DNA of 64,000 bases from Bacillaceae bacterium IKA-2 (GCA_031761875.1 CP134492.1:2976001-3040000); one strand, 5' to 3'; shown: positions 26,451 through 35,542, counted from the first letter of the stretch. Notes: generated by a model from the letters alone, not told the origin. Numbers and translations are program-made.

Positions 26451-27456
26451 TTTCTCTCGCTATCTGACAGGATTTCTTACAAAATACCTGCCAGGAGAAA
26501 TGGGGTTCAGTATAAATACGATTGCCTCTTATAGAGACACATTTGTACTTTTCCTTACATTTATCAAGGATAAAAAAGGAATAAAAACAAATTCTCTGAC
26601 GCTGGGCATGATTAATAAGGAAATGGTTATTCACTTTCTTGACTGGATAGAAACAGAGCGTGGCTGTAGTACAGCCACAAGGAACGTCCGCCTTGCGGCA
26701 TTACACTCTTTCTTCCAATATCTCCAGTATCAGAGCCCCGATAATCTTTTGGAATGGCAGAGAATCCTTGGAATCCGGGTTAAGAAAACAGAAACAAAAT
26801 CAATCAGTTACCTAACGCTTAATGGGATCAGACTACTTTTGGAAATGCCTGATCAGTCAACTAAAATAGGACGAAGAGATCTTGCTCTTTTGTCAATTAT
26901 GTATGAAAGCGGTGGAAGAGTACAGGAAATCATTGACCTCACTCCGTCACAAGTACGTTTTGACAGACCATGTACTGTAAAGTTAATTGGTAAGGGGAAT
27001 AAAGCCCGGATAGTCCCTCTGATGGATGCTCCGTTAGATTTATTAAATCGATATATGGATGAGCAGGGGCTGTTAAGTTTGTCAGCAAACATGTACCCAT
27101 TGTTCTGTAACAAAAGAGGAGAAAAACTGACCCGGGCAGGGGTGAATTACATACTAGATAAATATGCACGCAAGGCTCGTATTAAAGATCAAATATTAAT
27201 CCCAGAACGATTTAGCTGTCATTGTCTGAGACATTCAAAAGCTATGCACTTACTCCAAGCAGGAGTTAATCTCATATACATCCGTGATATACTAGGTCAC
27301 CGTTCTGTCCAAACAACTGAAATTTACGCTAAGGTAGATTCAAAACAAAAAAGAGAAGCAATTGAAAAAGCATATACAGATGTTGTACCAAAAGGTGCAC
27401 CTTCTTGGCAAAAAAGTGGAGATTTATTGGAATGGCTAAAAAGATTTGATAAATAA
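26437..27456 (+). CDS. RIT tyrosine recombinase C
   Basis: The 339-residue recombinase overlaps gene B by 14 bases; CGGAGG lies nine bases before the ATG. The catalytic residues are in MYESGGRVQEIIDLTP (Arg), LIGKGNKARIVPL (Lys), CHCLRHSKAMHLL (H-x-x-R) and LGHRSVQTTEIYAKVD (His, Tyr). It resembles the XerC/D-like third member of RIT trios. About 65 bp after its stop the right inverted repeat begins. Confidence 0.9.
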   Translation: MKPTDFSRYLTGFLTKYLPGEMGFSINTIASYRDTFVLFLTFIKDKKGIKTNSLTLGMINKEMVIHFLDWIETERGCSTATRNVRLAALHSFFQYLQYQSPDNLLEWQRILGIRVKKTETKSISYLTLNGIRLLLEMPDQSTKIGRRDLALLSIMYESGGRVQEIIDLTPSQVRFDRPCTVKLIGKGNKARIVPLMDAPLDLLNRYMDEQGLLSLSANMYPLFCNKRGEKLTRAGVNYILDKYARKARIKDQILIPERFSCHCLRHSKAMHLLQAGVNLIYIRDILGHRSVQTTEIYAKVDSKQKREAIEKAYTDVVPKGAPSWQKSGDLLEWLKRFDK

Positions 27457-27558
27457 AATAGTGTTTGCGTTGCAGATAATGTAAAGTAAAACAGCGAGGG
27501 ATCCTTTACTTACGGTTATTTAACAGCCTTACTTTACATTATCATATACTTTTCATTA

Positions 27559-28343
27559 CCCTTCTCGTTTCCACTGAAACAATTAGTGACGTTGATATCG
27601 AATCCGTAGTAGAGTGACAATTTTAGCAAATTCTCATTGAGGACTTTTTCAGTTTTACCTATGAATTTTGATACTACATTTCTCATATTGTCGTACACAA
27701 TCTCTGAATAAACGCCACCTAACATATCGAAGAAACGCACATGAGAATCCATAAAGACGTCTTGCTTTTGATTCTTATATAAATACGCCCATCTGAAATC
27801 AGCAGCTGGTGAAGATAGTACAGCTAGATGATAGGTATTGATCTCCCCGTTTATTTCTAACTTCACTTCGCCAAAATCATATTCAAGTCTTTGCCCTAAA
27901 TCATATGATTGTTTAATAAAGCATTCCTTAGGTTTGTTTCTTTTTTCTCTGATTTTATTTGTAATAGTTGTATATCCAATATCAAACTTTTCATTGACTA
28001 GCATTTGGTGAATTTGCAAATTAGTCAGCTGTTGTTTATGTCGACCTAACTCTTTACACTTTTCAGATTCACTCTCTAGGATTTCGTCTAATCTGGTATC
28101 GATTTCTGCTGTGTACTTTCTTGGCTTTCTATTTTGAGCATTATACTTTGGTGCCTCGCATATTTTTTCTTGTACTTCTTGTACTTCTTTTTTATTAACG
28201 TCTAAGGCATTCAACAGAGTATTGTTCTTCTGGTACTCATTCCAATAGATTGCGACTGTTTTCCGATTGATGTTTAAAAGCTTGGCAGCTTTTCTATTGG
28301 ATACACCTTGCTGCTTTAGTTTTATTATTGCATGTTTGTCCAT
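27559..28343 (-). pseudogene. istA: IstA transposase, N-terminal fragment
   Basis: The fragment starts with a helix-turn-helix region (HAIIKLKQQGVSNRKAAKLL) and continues into the DDE catalytic core: YDFGEVKLEINGE with the first Asp near 130 and VYDNMRNVVSKF with the second near 205. It ends at NCFSGNEKG, the segment just around the third acidic residue, where the RIT element is inserted. The open frame runs 25 bases further into the RIT end. Start ATG at 28343 is preferred, with GGAG upstream; longer versions are possible. Confidence 0.9.
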
Positions 28344-28489
28344 TATCTCAATCACTCCATCCCACCCCTTTACTGCCATCATAACAGTAAGAGATTAGTG
28401 TTAAAGTACTGGACCGTTTTTCAATTGATATTATTCTATTAATGGGCCACTTTTAGAGTATCATAAACAACAGCTTTTCTCATTGTCAT

Positions 28490-29137
28490 TTATAAATCTT
28501 TTTTGTGTTTAAAAGCTTCTAGATACTTCAAGTCAATAGGAAGCTTTTTAACAAGAATATATACTTCCTGTGGTGATAAGGCAAGGTATACATCATTAAA
28601 TCTGCCAGCAGATGTGGGTACGTCTGCTGACTTAACTTCAATACCAGTATAGATATAGTTTCTTCTACCAGCATTAAATTCAATGGTCTGTACTTCCATA
28701 TCAAGCTTATTTACTTCATGCAATGCTTCTGCTTCTTTCATGATAGCTTGAATGTAAAGGTATTTTTGATGCATCATTTTAGCATAGGCTTTTCTTTCCA
28801 CCAGTTGTCTTTCATCAGTGAAAATTGAGTGTAACTTCTTAACTTCTTCAGCTGATTTAATTTTGAAATTCTGAAGGACATTGTTCAACACTAGAAATTC
28901 TTCAGAACTTTTCTGTAGTTCTTCTTCAAGGCTATTAAGCTTCTTCTTCAGCTTTGTTTCCATTAATTCGTTATCCTCTAGTACTCTTTTTTCGATAGCT
29001 TCATTCATTTCTACTTCTTTGATGAAACGAATTTCTAACTGTAATTCTTCATTTCTAGTGGAACAGGTACTAATTTGCTGATTTAGCTTGTCTAGTTTGC
29101 TGTTATAATCGCAAATGAACTGTTGTACTTTCTCCAT
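28490..29137 (-). CDS. Coiled-coil protein, last gene of an overlapping operon
   Basis: The 215-residue product is mostly a long coiled coil (about residues 5-130, rich in Glu, Lys and Leu). A C-terminal part follows with GRRNYIYTGIEVKSADVPT and a helical end. I recognise no family. The start codon overlaps the stop of the upstream gene by one base, so translation is coupled. Coiled-coil proteins of this kind occur in phage early regions and in some anti-phage systems; neither is shown here. The IS21 element lies just after its stop. Confidence 0.6.
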   Translation of the reverse strand: MEKVQQFICDYNSKLDKLNQQISTCSTRNEELQLEIRFIKEVEMNEAIEKRVLEDNELMETKLKKKLNSLEEELQKSSEEFLVLNNVLQNFKIKSAEEVKKLHSIFTDERQLVERKAYAKMMHQKYLYIQAIMKEAEALHEVNKLDMEVQTIEFNAGRRNYIYTGIEVKSADVPTSAGRFNDVYLALSPQEVYILVKKLPIDLKYLEAFKHKKDL

Positions 29138-29373
29138 TATCTTACACCTTCTTCTTCATGGATTATCATATGAGGGAAATTCGTTCTGAATAGATGCAAG
29201 TCTTTCTTTTCAACCATGGCGACACCACGATTAAACTTATATCCTAATCTTTCACCATCAAAATAAGTGTATACTTTCCCCCTATTAGTTTCAGACACAA
29301 AAACCGGTATCTCAACCTTTACTAAGCTATTATCAAAGTACTTACGTAGATAATATAAGCGTTCGCTACTCAT
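29137..29373 (-). CDS. Hypothetical protein, 78 residues
   Basis: The product begins MSSERLYYLRKYF, with GAAGGTGAT upstream; a longer GTG/ATG start lacks such a site. Beta strands predominate (VKVEIPVFVSET, GKVYTYFDGERL). It overlaps the upstream gene by eight bases and the downstream coiled-coil gene by one. Unknown function; the coupling implies it acts with its neighbours. Confidence 0.55.
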   Translation of the reverse strand: MSSERLYYLRKYFDNSLVKVEIPVFVSETNRGKVYTYFDGERLGYKFNRGVAMVEKKDLHLFRTNFPHMIIHEEEGVR

Positions 29374-29794
29374 TACTATCACCTTCACATTCTTTTAGAA
29401 TAAATATCTCAAACTCCTTAATGTTTTCAAGCCTGTTGAAATAAGTATAGAAGTACACGTTTCGTTGCATCATCTTGTATAGTGGCTGGAAGAACAGTTG
29501 TGACTTGATTACGTTTCTAGCTAGACTATTGAACATACGCTTATCAGCAGTCTGTTTTAGCGTTTCTAGTTCTGTTATAGCCTTGAATTTATGCTTGAAT
29601 AGCAGCTGCTTTAATACGTTCTTAACAATATTATCAATATCCTTTAGTGGTTTTTCATTTAAATTGAGTTCCAGCATTTCAAGCTTTGTTATCAATAAAT
29701 CTAGCTTCATATTTTTGACATCAACGTCTTTTTCGCTGTTATATTCACTGCATAAATCAGTTAGTTCAGCAACAAATTCCTCAATAAGCTTCAT
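29366..29794 (-). CDS. Hypothetical helical protein, 142 residues
   Basis: An all-helical, soluble protein with many Leu and Lys/Glu residues (LDLLITKLEMLELNLNEK near 30-47) and no known motif. The start overlaps the stop of the preceding gene (ATGA), so it is translationally coupled. The gene belongs to a four-gene early-type operon of the element. Confidence 0.55.
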   Translation of the reverse strand: MKLIEEFVAELTDLCSEYNSEKDVDVKNMKLDLLITKLEMLELNLNEKPLKDIDNIVKNVLKQLLFKHKFKAITELETLKQTADKRMFNSLARNVIKSQLFFQPLYKMMQRNVYFYTYFNRLENIKEFEIFILKECEGDSNE

Positions 29795-30066
29795 TTAGAT
29801 ACCTTCCTTTGCTGTGTTTTAATCATCGTGTTAATCAATATCAAGAAGGTACTATCTAAGCCATGCTGTTGTAGCAATTCCCATACAATTTCTTTTTCGT
29901 AAACCGTATAGCTGTTAGTACGCTGCTTATAGCAGATATTTTGCCTCGTACATTTCATTCTGATAGCTATGTTGTCGTATTTAAGTCCGTATACTCGTAC
30001 TAGTGCTGAAATGGTAACAGCATCTAGCATTTCTAGTGTTTTGGCTTTATCATAGTTCACTGTCAT
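29791..30066 (-). CDS. Small helix-turn-helix-like protein, first gene of the operon
   Basis: The 91-residue product contains VRVYGLKYDNIAIRMKCTRQNICYK, which reads like a sigma-70 region 4 or helix-turn-helix unit (a helix, a turn at KCT, and a recognition helix RQNICYKQR). It leads the minus-strand operon and overlaps the next gene by four bases. A regulatory role is inferred from the motif and position. There is a GGTGTGAATGAC ribosome binding context. Confidence 0.5.
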   Translation of the reverse strand: MTVNYDKAKTLEMLDAVTISALVRVYGLKYDNIAIRMKCTRQNICYKQRTNSYTVYEKEIVWELLQQHGLDSTFLILINTMIKTQQRKVSK

Positions 30067-30440
30067 TCACACCTTTCTGGTTATTTTTTTTGTATCTCAA
30101 ATAATTAACGCTGTCTTTCACAATTTTTGACTAAATTTAGGAACAAAAAAGAACATCACCAATAAGGCAATGTTCCAAAATTAAAGAGTTGTTTTTGATG
30201 CTGTTGCTGTCATTGAAGTTGAAGCGTAAAGCTAACAAACAGCATCAATCATGGTTGATACCCACATAAAATTCTTGTCCTAGAAATATGTAATGCAACG
30301 GTAATGTGGTACCGTTCTAACCTTATAGATGCTTGGAGGTATGAAAGTTCGCAGATAAGTTGTGAAAGTTTAGTGAATAATTTTTACAATAAATACAAGA
30401 GTTAACTGGTGGTGTACAGAGTGAGTTTAAGGTAAAGACT
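30067..30440. other. Non-coding stretch with a short hairpin
   Basis: Apart from a GAACAT..ATGTTC hairpin at 30152-30175 I see no structure I can name. The promoter of the minus-strand operon is presumably here. Confidence 0.35.
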
Positions 30441-31189
30441 TTATTTACTGGAGTAAGTTTGTCTAATAGAGATTTTTACAAGCCTCAATAGACCAGGCAT
30501 TGTTCTCTCCATTTCTTTAATAACAGTAACAATATTTTCATCTGTTGATATATGTCCTATTCTATTTCTTAAAGTTGTATAAACTGGTGCTTCTTCAGGT
30601 TCCCCACTACTTCTTATCCGGGTCATATCCTCTACATTGGGTTCAAACTCTTTGATAAATCTGTTAACTTGGTTTTGGCTATCTTTATTTAATAAATATA
30701 GAAGGCTATATAGTAAAATATACTTGGTCATAGTATCATCAACAGATAAAATTGTTCTCAGCATCATATAATAAGGGCTATTTCTAAGTTTATCTAGTAA
30801 TTGTTCATTTTCAAACTCTTTTTTAAAAAAAACTGTGTTATCTCCAATCACTTGAGATGTACTAAATGTTGTGGAAGAAGAACGTAAATTTACTATCCTT
30901 TTACCATTATTATAAAATTCTGATGGATAATATTCTTTGTAAGCTATATCAAATTGATAAGACAAAAGATTAATTATATCTAATACAATACTAGAAGTTA
31001 ACTCTTCAGCTTCTTCTATAGTTAATTTATCATTTATGAAATGTATCTTTATACATACAAATCCGGATTTTTTTTCTCTATTTCAATAAATGATATATTG
31101 TTTTTATTATACTGTTTTGTTATTTTATCAGATAAATGAACGTTCATATTAACATCATATTCTATGTAGTTGATTAAATTTTCCGTCAT
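30441..31189 (-). pseudogene. MauJ/HEPN-like protein gene with a frameshift at an A8 run
   Basis: The downstream 174-residue frame ends with TTLRNRIGH-S-TDENI, the R-x4-H pattern of HEPN-like domains and a common feature of MauJ-type proteins. Its start lacks a ribosome binding site, and coding sense continues upstream through DKLTIEEAEELTSSIVLDIINLL to a run of eight A (31068-31075, minus strand). In the other frame a further 40 residues (MTENLINYIEYDVN onward) begin at 31189 after GGAAGGG. One base change in the A-run would join them into a protein of about 250 residues. It could be a mutation, a phase-variable tract, ribosomal slippage or a sequencing error. Confidence 0.6.
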
Positions 31190-31764
31190 ATATAAGTCAA
31201 TCCCTTCCAAATTAATACTTAAGATGATACTACTGTTTCACTAACAGGATACAAAAAAATTGTGCCTTATTAGAGTATTAAACTCATTTTGAACTAAACA
31301 GTATGTATAAATTAATTATATATGAACCTATAGTAAAAAAATACAAATTATAATATAAGATAACCTAAACCAGTAAGCGTTACTTAGCTTCGCTAGTTGT
31401 CCAGCTAAAGGTGTCCAACCATATAAACCTTATCTAATATTAGTTCCTCTAACAAATTAATAATTGGTTAGTTTTTAACTGCGGTTCGAATGGAATGAGA
31501 ACGCATCTTTTGACTTTTATCTTTTGTCTTTTTTTAGATTCGAGTGTAATGAGAAGCAAATCTTTTGACTTTAATAACACTATTAAAGTAAGCCAAATTC
31601 TATATATCTCTTTTAAGGGAGAAGTCTTGAAACCATTGGTATAACTGGTTTTTATAAAAAAATAAGCCAAATAACTTGGTTATGTCTGATTAAAGCTGAT
31701 TGTTCGTTAGTTAAGTAGAGGAAGAATTTAATCCCTCAATAACCTAACGTCAGGGGAAATCAGA
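31190..31764. other. Non-coding stretch with a short direct repeat
   Basis: Two imperfect direct repeats of about 32 bp, each with AATGAGAA and ATCTTTTGACTTT, lie at 31487-31518 and 31542-31573. An ORF on the minus strand across them has no ribosome binding site and is rejected. The upstream region of the helicase-like gene starts near 31700. Confidence 0.5.
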
Positions 31765-33018
31765 ATGACTAATGTTAATATTGTAGACTCAGTTATGGGT
31801 AGTGGTAAAACTAGTTGGGCAATTCAACATATGAATGAAGCAGAAGGAGATACTAATTTCATCTATATCACTCCATTCCTAAGTGAAGTAAGACGTGTTT
31901 GTAAAGATGTTCCAAATCGTAAGTTCATTGAACCAATACACAAAGGTAAAGGTAAGCTGGAAAACTTGAAAAAGATGATTTTAAATGAAGCTGATATTGC
32001 TACAACACATAGTCTTTTTCAATGCTTCGATGATGAAATTATCCAGTTACTAAAGACTGGTAAATATACGTTGATACTAGATGAAGTAATGAATGTGGTA
32101 GAACAGTATGATTTGAACAAGGATGATTTACAGTTATTAATACAGAATAAGATGATACTAGTTGATAAAGTGACTGGTTTGATTACCTGGAATAGTCAAG
32201 GTGATTTTCAGGATACAGAGTACAACAAGATAAAGAACCTTGCTAAAACTGAAAACCTATACTTCTTTGAAAATACTATCCTATTTTGGACGTTTCCAGT
32301 ATCAGCATTTCAATCATTTAAAGAAATATATATAATGACGTACTTATTTAAGGCACAGCAACAGAAGTATTACTTCGATATGTACAATTTGGAATACTCG
32401 TACCAAGCAGTACAGAAGTTAGATGATAAAAGATATGTACTTCTAAATCATACTGATAGGAAGCCAATTGATAAAACGCTGATGAAGGCACAGATAAAAA
32501 TCTATGAAGGTAAGTTGAATAACGTAGGTGATGGTAAATTCAATTTTTCTGTAAGCTGGTTTGGCAATGAAGAAAACAGACACCTCATAGAAAAACTAAA
32601 GAATAATTTGTACTCGTATTTTAAGAATAATGTCAAGACACCATCTGAAGTAAATATGTGGACGTGTTATAAAACTGATATTCCTAAACTAGTGGGGAAT
32701 GGTTATCGAGGAATTAAACATAAACCTGGAACACCACATTCTAAGAAGGAATGTCATGTAGTTCACAATGCACGTGCTATGAATGAATTTAATCACAAAG
32801 AAACATTAGCGTACGCTGTTAATCGCTTTATGAACCCATATGAGAAGAAGTTCTTTCTGTCAAAAGGGATTACGGTAGATGAAGATATGTATGCATTGTC
32901 AGAACTCATTCAATGGATATGGAGAAGTCGAATAAGAGAAGGTAAAGCTATTAACCTATACATCCCTTCTAAACGCATGAGAACGCTTCTGAAGGACTAT
33001 CTTGACAATGATTTATAA
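31765..33018 (+). CDS. P-loop helicase-like protein
   Basis: The 417-residue protein starts after CAGGGGAAAT. It has Walker A MGSGKTS at residues 11-17, a strand FIYITPFLSEVRR resembling helicase motif Ia, ATTHSLF near 80 (motif Ic-like), and Walker B LILDEVMNVV near 99 with D-E in the DExx position. A late ELIQWIWRSRIREGKAI near 390 places Arg residues where motif VI would be. It resembles SF2 DEAD-like proteins found in Bacillus phages, with a role in element replication most plausible. No primase or DnaA-like domain is visible. Confidence 0.7.
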   Translation: MTNVNIVDSVMGSGKTSWAIQHMNEAEGDTNFIYITPFLSEVRRVCKDVPNRKFIEPIHKGKGKLENLKKMILNEADIATTHSLFQCFDDEIIQLLKTGKYTLILDEVMNVVEQYDLNKDDLQLLIQNKMILVDKVTGLITWNSQGDFQDTEYNKIKNLAKTENLYFFENTILFWTFPVSAFQSFKEIYIMTYLFKAQQQKYYFDMYNLEYSYQAVQKLDDKRYVLLNHTDRKPIDKTLMKAQIKIYEGKLNNVGDGKFNFSVSWFGNEENRHLIEKLKNNLYSYFKNNVKTPSEVNMWTCYKTDIPKLVGNGYRGIKHKPGTPHSKKECHVVHNARAMNEFNHKETLAYAVNRFMNPYEKKFFLSKGITVDEDMYALSELIQWIWRSRIREGKAINLYIPSKRMRTLLKDYLDNDL

Positions 33019-33059
33019 AAATAACTACTATAGAAGAGGACTTTACTAGGAAATAAAGA

Positions 33060-33215
33060 ATGGACTTTCCTATTCTTAAAGAGATAATATGGCAATCAGA
33101 AATAGCTACCGATAGTAAAGTAAATCAAATGGAAATTGAATTTATCAGACAATATCATTCCAATAATCCGAAAATTGGTTATAACCAAACACCCAAATTT
33201 AAAGAAACAGATTAA
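33060..33215 (+). CDS. Short ORF, possible GIY-YIG endonuclease remnant
   Basis: The 51-codon frame encodes MEIEFIRQYHSN followed by NPKIGYNQTPKF. The E-x-E-x-x-I..Y-x-S-x-x-P-x-x-G-Y-N pattern is the C-terminal end of many GIY-YIG proteins. The N-terminal catalytic part is missing, so this is probably a decayed fragment. It could also be an unrelated small gene. Confidence 0.3.
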   Translation: MDFPILKEIIWQSEIATDSKVNQMEIEFIRQYHSNNPKIGYNQTPKFKETD

Positions 33216-33293
33216 AGTTAGATATTTTTTAAAAGGACTTTCAAATATCTTTATCGAATTACTAATAAAATACTATTTTAGGAGTGATTGGTA

Positions 33294-33614
33294 ATGGATA
33301 TTCAGAAACAAGTGTTAAATGAAATATGTGAAAGAGTAGGTTTAACTACTTATTGGTCATACAAAAGTTACTATAATCAGCACTCTATAGATTGTGCTAA
33401 AGGAGAAATAAATGCTTACACCGATGTACTATTAAAACTAAACGGAAAAGATGATATAGAGGAAAGCGAAGGGCAAGATTTTGTATATAGTCTAATGAGT
33501 ATTCATGTAAAAAATGGTTACAGAACTGGATATGAACATATAGATGATGCCATGGTACGTGAATTTATAACGAAGGATTTTAAAGATGTAATTCAAGAAA
33601 CATTAAGAATATAA
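33294..33614 (+). CDS. Hypothetical protein, 106 residues
   Basis: Starts at ATG 33294 with AGGAG upstream. Soluble, mixed helix and strand, with no known motif; the sequence DIQKQVLNEICERVGLTTYW at the start suggests a helix. A terminator follows the stop, so it is the last gene of a short plus-strand unit. Confidence 0.55.
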   Translation: MDIQKQVLNEICERVGLTTYWSYKSYYNQHSIDCAKGEINAYTDVLLKLNGKDDIEESEGQDFVYSLMSIHVKNGYRTGYEHIDDAMVREFITKDFKDVIQETLRI

Positions 33615-33624
33615 TAAATTTTAT

Positions 33625-33660
33625 AATCCCCTGTCTTAATCGGCAATAGGGGATTTTTTA
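33625..33660 (+). terminator. Intrinsic terminator
   Basis: AATCCCC pairs with GGGGATT and is followed by a T-run, right after the stop at 33614. Confidence 0.8.
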
Positions 33661-33774
33661 TTGTTAAATATGAGAAGGCTAAGGTTATAGTAAAGAAGAG
33701 TTTATTGGTTGAAGCATCATATTCTACAAACTGTTGCTAATGTTTAGCATTGGGTTACATTAATGGAGGATGAA

Positions 33775-34074
33775 ATGGAAAAAGTTAATATCATATATAA
33801 AATGTACGATAGTGTTAGAGTACCACCAGAGTACGAAATTCACTTATCAGGTTATCGAATTGATGCTAAACATGTTGTGTATAACCAAGCAGAATTTATT
33901 GTCATTAATTTGATTTCAGGTGAGACCAATAAGGGAATAGTTGTAGATGGCGAATCTGAATATTGTCCTGTACACATAGAGGCGGAAAATTTGGATGGAT
34001 TTATTGATATTGCTGATGATGCAGTTGTTAATTTTATGAAATATCTAATTAAGGTTAAGGATAGTAAAGATTAA
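33775..34074 (+). CDS. Hypothetical protein, 99 residues
   Basis: The start at 33775 follows GGAGG by five bases. The product is acidic and beta-rich (YEIHLSGYRIDAKHVVYNQA then a hydrophobic strand), with no family I know. Alone between the terminator at 33625 and the recombinase gene. Confidence 0.5.
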   Translation: MEKVNIIYKMYDSVRVPPEYEIHLSGYRIDAKHVVYNQAEFIVINLISGETNKGIVVDGESEYCPVHIEAENLDGFIDIADDAVVNFMKYLIKVKDSKD

Positions 34075-34407
34075 ATCATTAATCTTAGTTGGTATATTTC
34101 GTTTTTACAGCAGAAATTACTTTTAAGAATGTGGTAACAGGAACAGGGCAGAATGCGTGTGAAAAAAATAAGCATGGTAGTTAATTTATTATTGTCGTTA
34201 AAAGGTTTTATCTATTTTTATAGGGCATGAAGCTGAACTAACCCTTAGCTAGACAGAATTTTTACCAATGTAAGTTATTACATATATTCATACATTCAAT
34301 TCACTGATTTTATTAGCTTTTCACCACTTCAGGTGATATAATATCCTTGGCAGAAAAATCATACATTCAGAACGCTGAATTTACTGAACTGAAAGGGTAG
34401 GTACATA
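34075..34407. other. Non-coding stretch before the minimal recombinase gene
   Basis: CATACATTCA is present at 34293 and 34363, about 70 bp apart, and ACTGA(A/T)TTT-like words recur around the second copy. These could be recombinase or regulator sites. Confidence 0.4.
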
Positions 34408-34968
34408 ATGACAACAGCTAATCAGATTAAAGACGTTCAACCTATTAGAAGCAAAAAACTGCTAGAAGATATGAAGTGGAGTTTAAAACGTCACTGTAGC
34501 GAACGAGATTACATAATGTTTCTTATTGGAATCAACACTGGTCTACGTGTTGGCGATTTATTAAAGCTGAAGGTTAAAGATGTGAAACGGAAAAATAAGG
34601 TGATTATTCAGGAAGGAAAGACGAAAAAAACAAGAACGATTAATCTTTCAAACATCTATGATGAGTTACAGTCCTATATCACCAATAATCCTTCAGATTG
34701 GCTGTTTCCTAGTCGTAAAGGGGATAATCCTATTACAACTACACAGGCGTACAGGCAGTTAAATAAAGCTGGTGAAATGGCTGATATTGAAGATGGTATT
34801 GGTACTCACACTATGCGTAAAACGTTTGGTTACTGGTTCTATAAGCAGAATAAGGACGTAGCGAAGCTTCAGAAGATACTTAATCATTCACATCCTGAAA
34901 TCACCTTACGTTACATAGGGATAACTGATGAAGAGATTGAAGATGATTTGAATAACTTTGTCCTATAA
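34408..34968 (+). CDS. Minimal tyrosine recombinase without an N-terminal domain
   Basis: At 186 residues it consists almost only of the catalytic domain: GINTGLRVGDLLKL (Arg), EGKTKKTRTINL (Lys), HTMRKTFGYWFY (in which the usual H-x-x-R-H reads H-x-x-R-K), LNHSHPEITLRYIG (His, Tyr). The core-binding domain of integrases is absent. Similar short recombinases occur in Bacillus phages and plasmids, where some resolve dimers or act as integration-excision helpers. AAAGGGTAGG precedes the ATG. Confidence 0.85.
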   Translation: MTTANQIKDVQPIRSKKLLEDMKWSLKRHCSERDYIMFLIGINTGLRVGDLLKLKVKDVKRKNKVIIQEGKTKKTRTINLSNIYDELQSYITNNPSDWLFPSRKGDNPITTTQAYRQLNKAGEMADIEDGIGTHTMRKTFGYWFYKQNKDVAKLQKILNHSHPEITLRYIGITDEEIEDDLNNFVL

Positions 34969-35042
34969 CGTAGTTCCCTAGTTACGTAACAGCATCTAGG
35001 AATTTGTATATTAATATTCAAATATGGGGGGATGTGATTAAG

Positions 35043-35426
35043 ATGGAAGTATTAACACCTGTAGGATTAAGAATAGTATTAGTTGAGGTAGGTAAGAAAC
35101 CTATAGAATATAAGACGATAAGAAGTCATGCCGGAGATGATGATGAAATGAGAAATACAGTAGGTGGCTGGCTAAAATGTATTAAGCTGCCACACAATAT
35201 TGATTTGTGGATTAATGAGGAAGGAATGTATGAGGGCTTTGATATTAACTTTTTCACAGCTACTGTAGAAGAGGAAACTGGTGCTATTAAGTTAGTTGAT
35301 GAGATAAGAGGAAATGCTTTCTTTGCGTCACATGATGAAGGTGATTTTACAGTGTCACTGTCAGATAAACAAGTAGCTAGAGTTATGAATATATTTAGGA
35401 GTGATAGGAAGATAGTATTAATATAA
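35043..35426 (+). CDS. Hypothetical protein, 127 residues
   Basis: Chosen start at 35043 follows GGGGGG by eleven bases; a GTG nine bases earlier is an alternative. The product is soluble and acidic with mixed strands (GLRIVLVEVGKKPIEY, IDLWINEEGMYEGF). Residues IRGNAFFASHDEGDF are notable but match nothing I recognise. A hairpin terminator follows. Confidence 0.55.
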   Translation: MEVLTPVGLRIVLVEVGKKPIEYKTIRSHAGDDDEMRNTVGGWLKCIKLPHNIDLWINEEGMYEGFDINFFTATVEEETGAIKLVDEIRGNAFFASHDEGDFTVSLSDKQVARVMNIFRSDRKIVLI

Positions 35427-35439
35427 TAGCAAGACAGGG

Positions 35440-35463
35440 GACTGGATTATTCCAGTCTTTTTC
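35440..35463 (+). terminator. Intrinsic terminator
   Basis: GACTGGA pairs with TCCAGTC and is followed by TTTTTC, 14 bases after the stop. Confidence 0.75.
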
Positions 35464-35542
35464 TTATATACATGAAGACTGGTAAAGAAACTTGCCCAAA
35501 GAAGCAGAGTTAAACAAGCTGTTAGATTTATAGAGTTACCTG

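Larger units (their letters stand above)
24058..27565 (+). mobile_element. RIT element (recombinases in trio) inserted in istA
   Basis: Three consecutive, overlapping tyrosine recombinase genes are enclosed by terminal inverted repeats of about 45 bp (24084-24128 and 27521-27565). ACCCTTCT is present at both junctions (24058-24065 and 27558-27565), so removing the element restores istA in frame. At the left junction an extra 18-bp palindrome AATGTAAAGCTTTGCATT separates two inverted copies of ACCCTTCT. AATGTAAAGTAA is present as an inverted pair inside each end, four copies in all, probably recombinase binding sites. Confidence 0.85.
22591..28472 (-). mobile_element. IS21-family element interrupted by a RIT element
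   Basis: IstB and a split IstA define the IS21 family. Without the inserted RIT the element is about 2.4 kb, the normal size. Both ends start TG..CA and carry repeated internal motifs typical of IS21: AAAAGCGGTCCA and AAAAAAGGTCCA at 22607-22640 on the left, and on the right, in inverted order, AAAAACGGTCCA and AAAAGTGGCCCA near 28408-28455. The outer limits are approximate because no clear target duplication is visible. Confidence 0.75.

Noticed and set aside
31449-31670. 73-codon minus-strand ORF
   Set aside because: It spans the direct repeats, lacks a ribosome binding site, and shows no domain.
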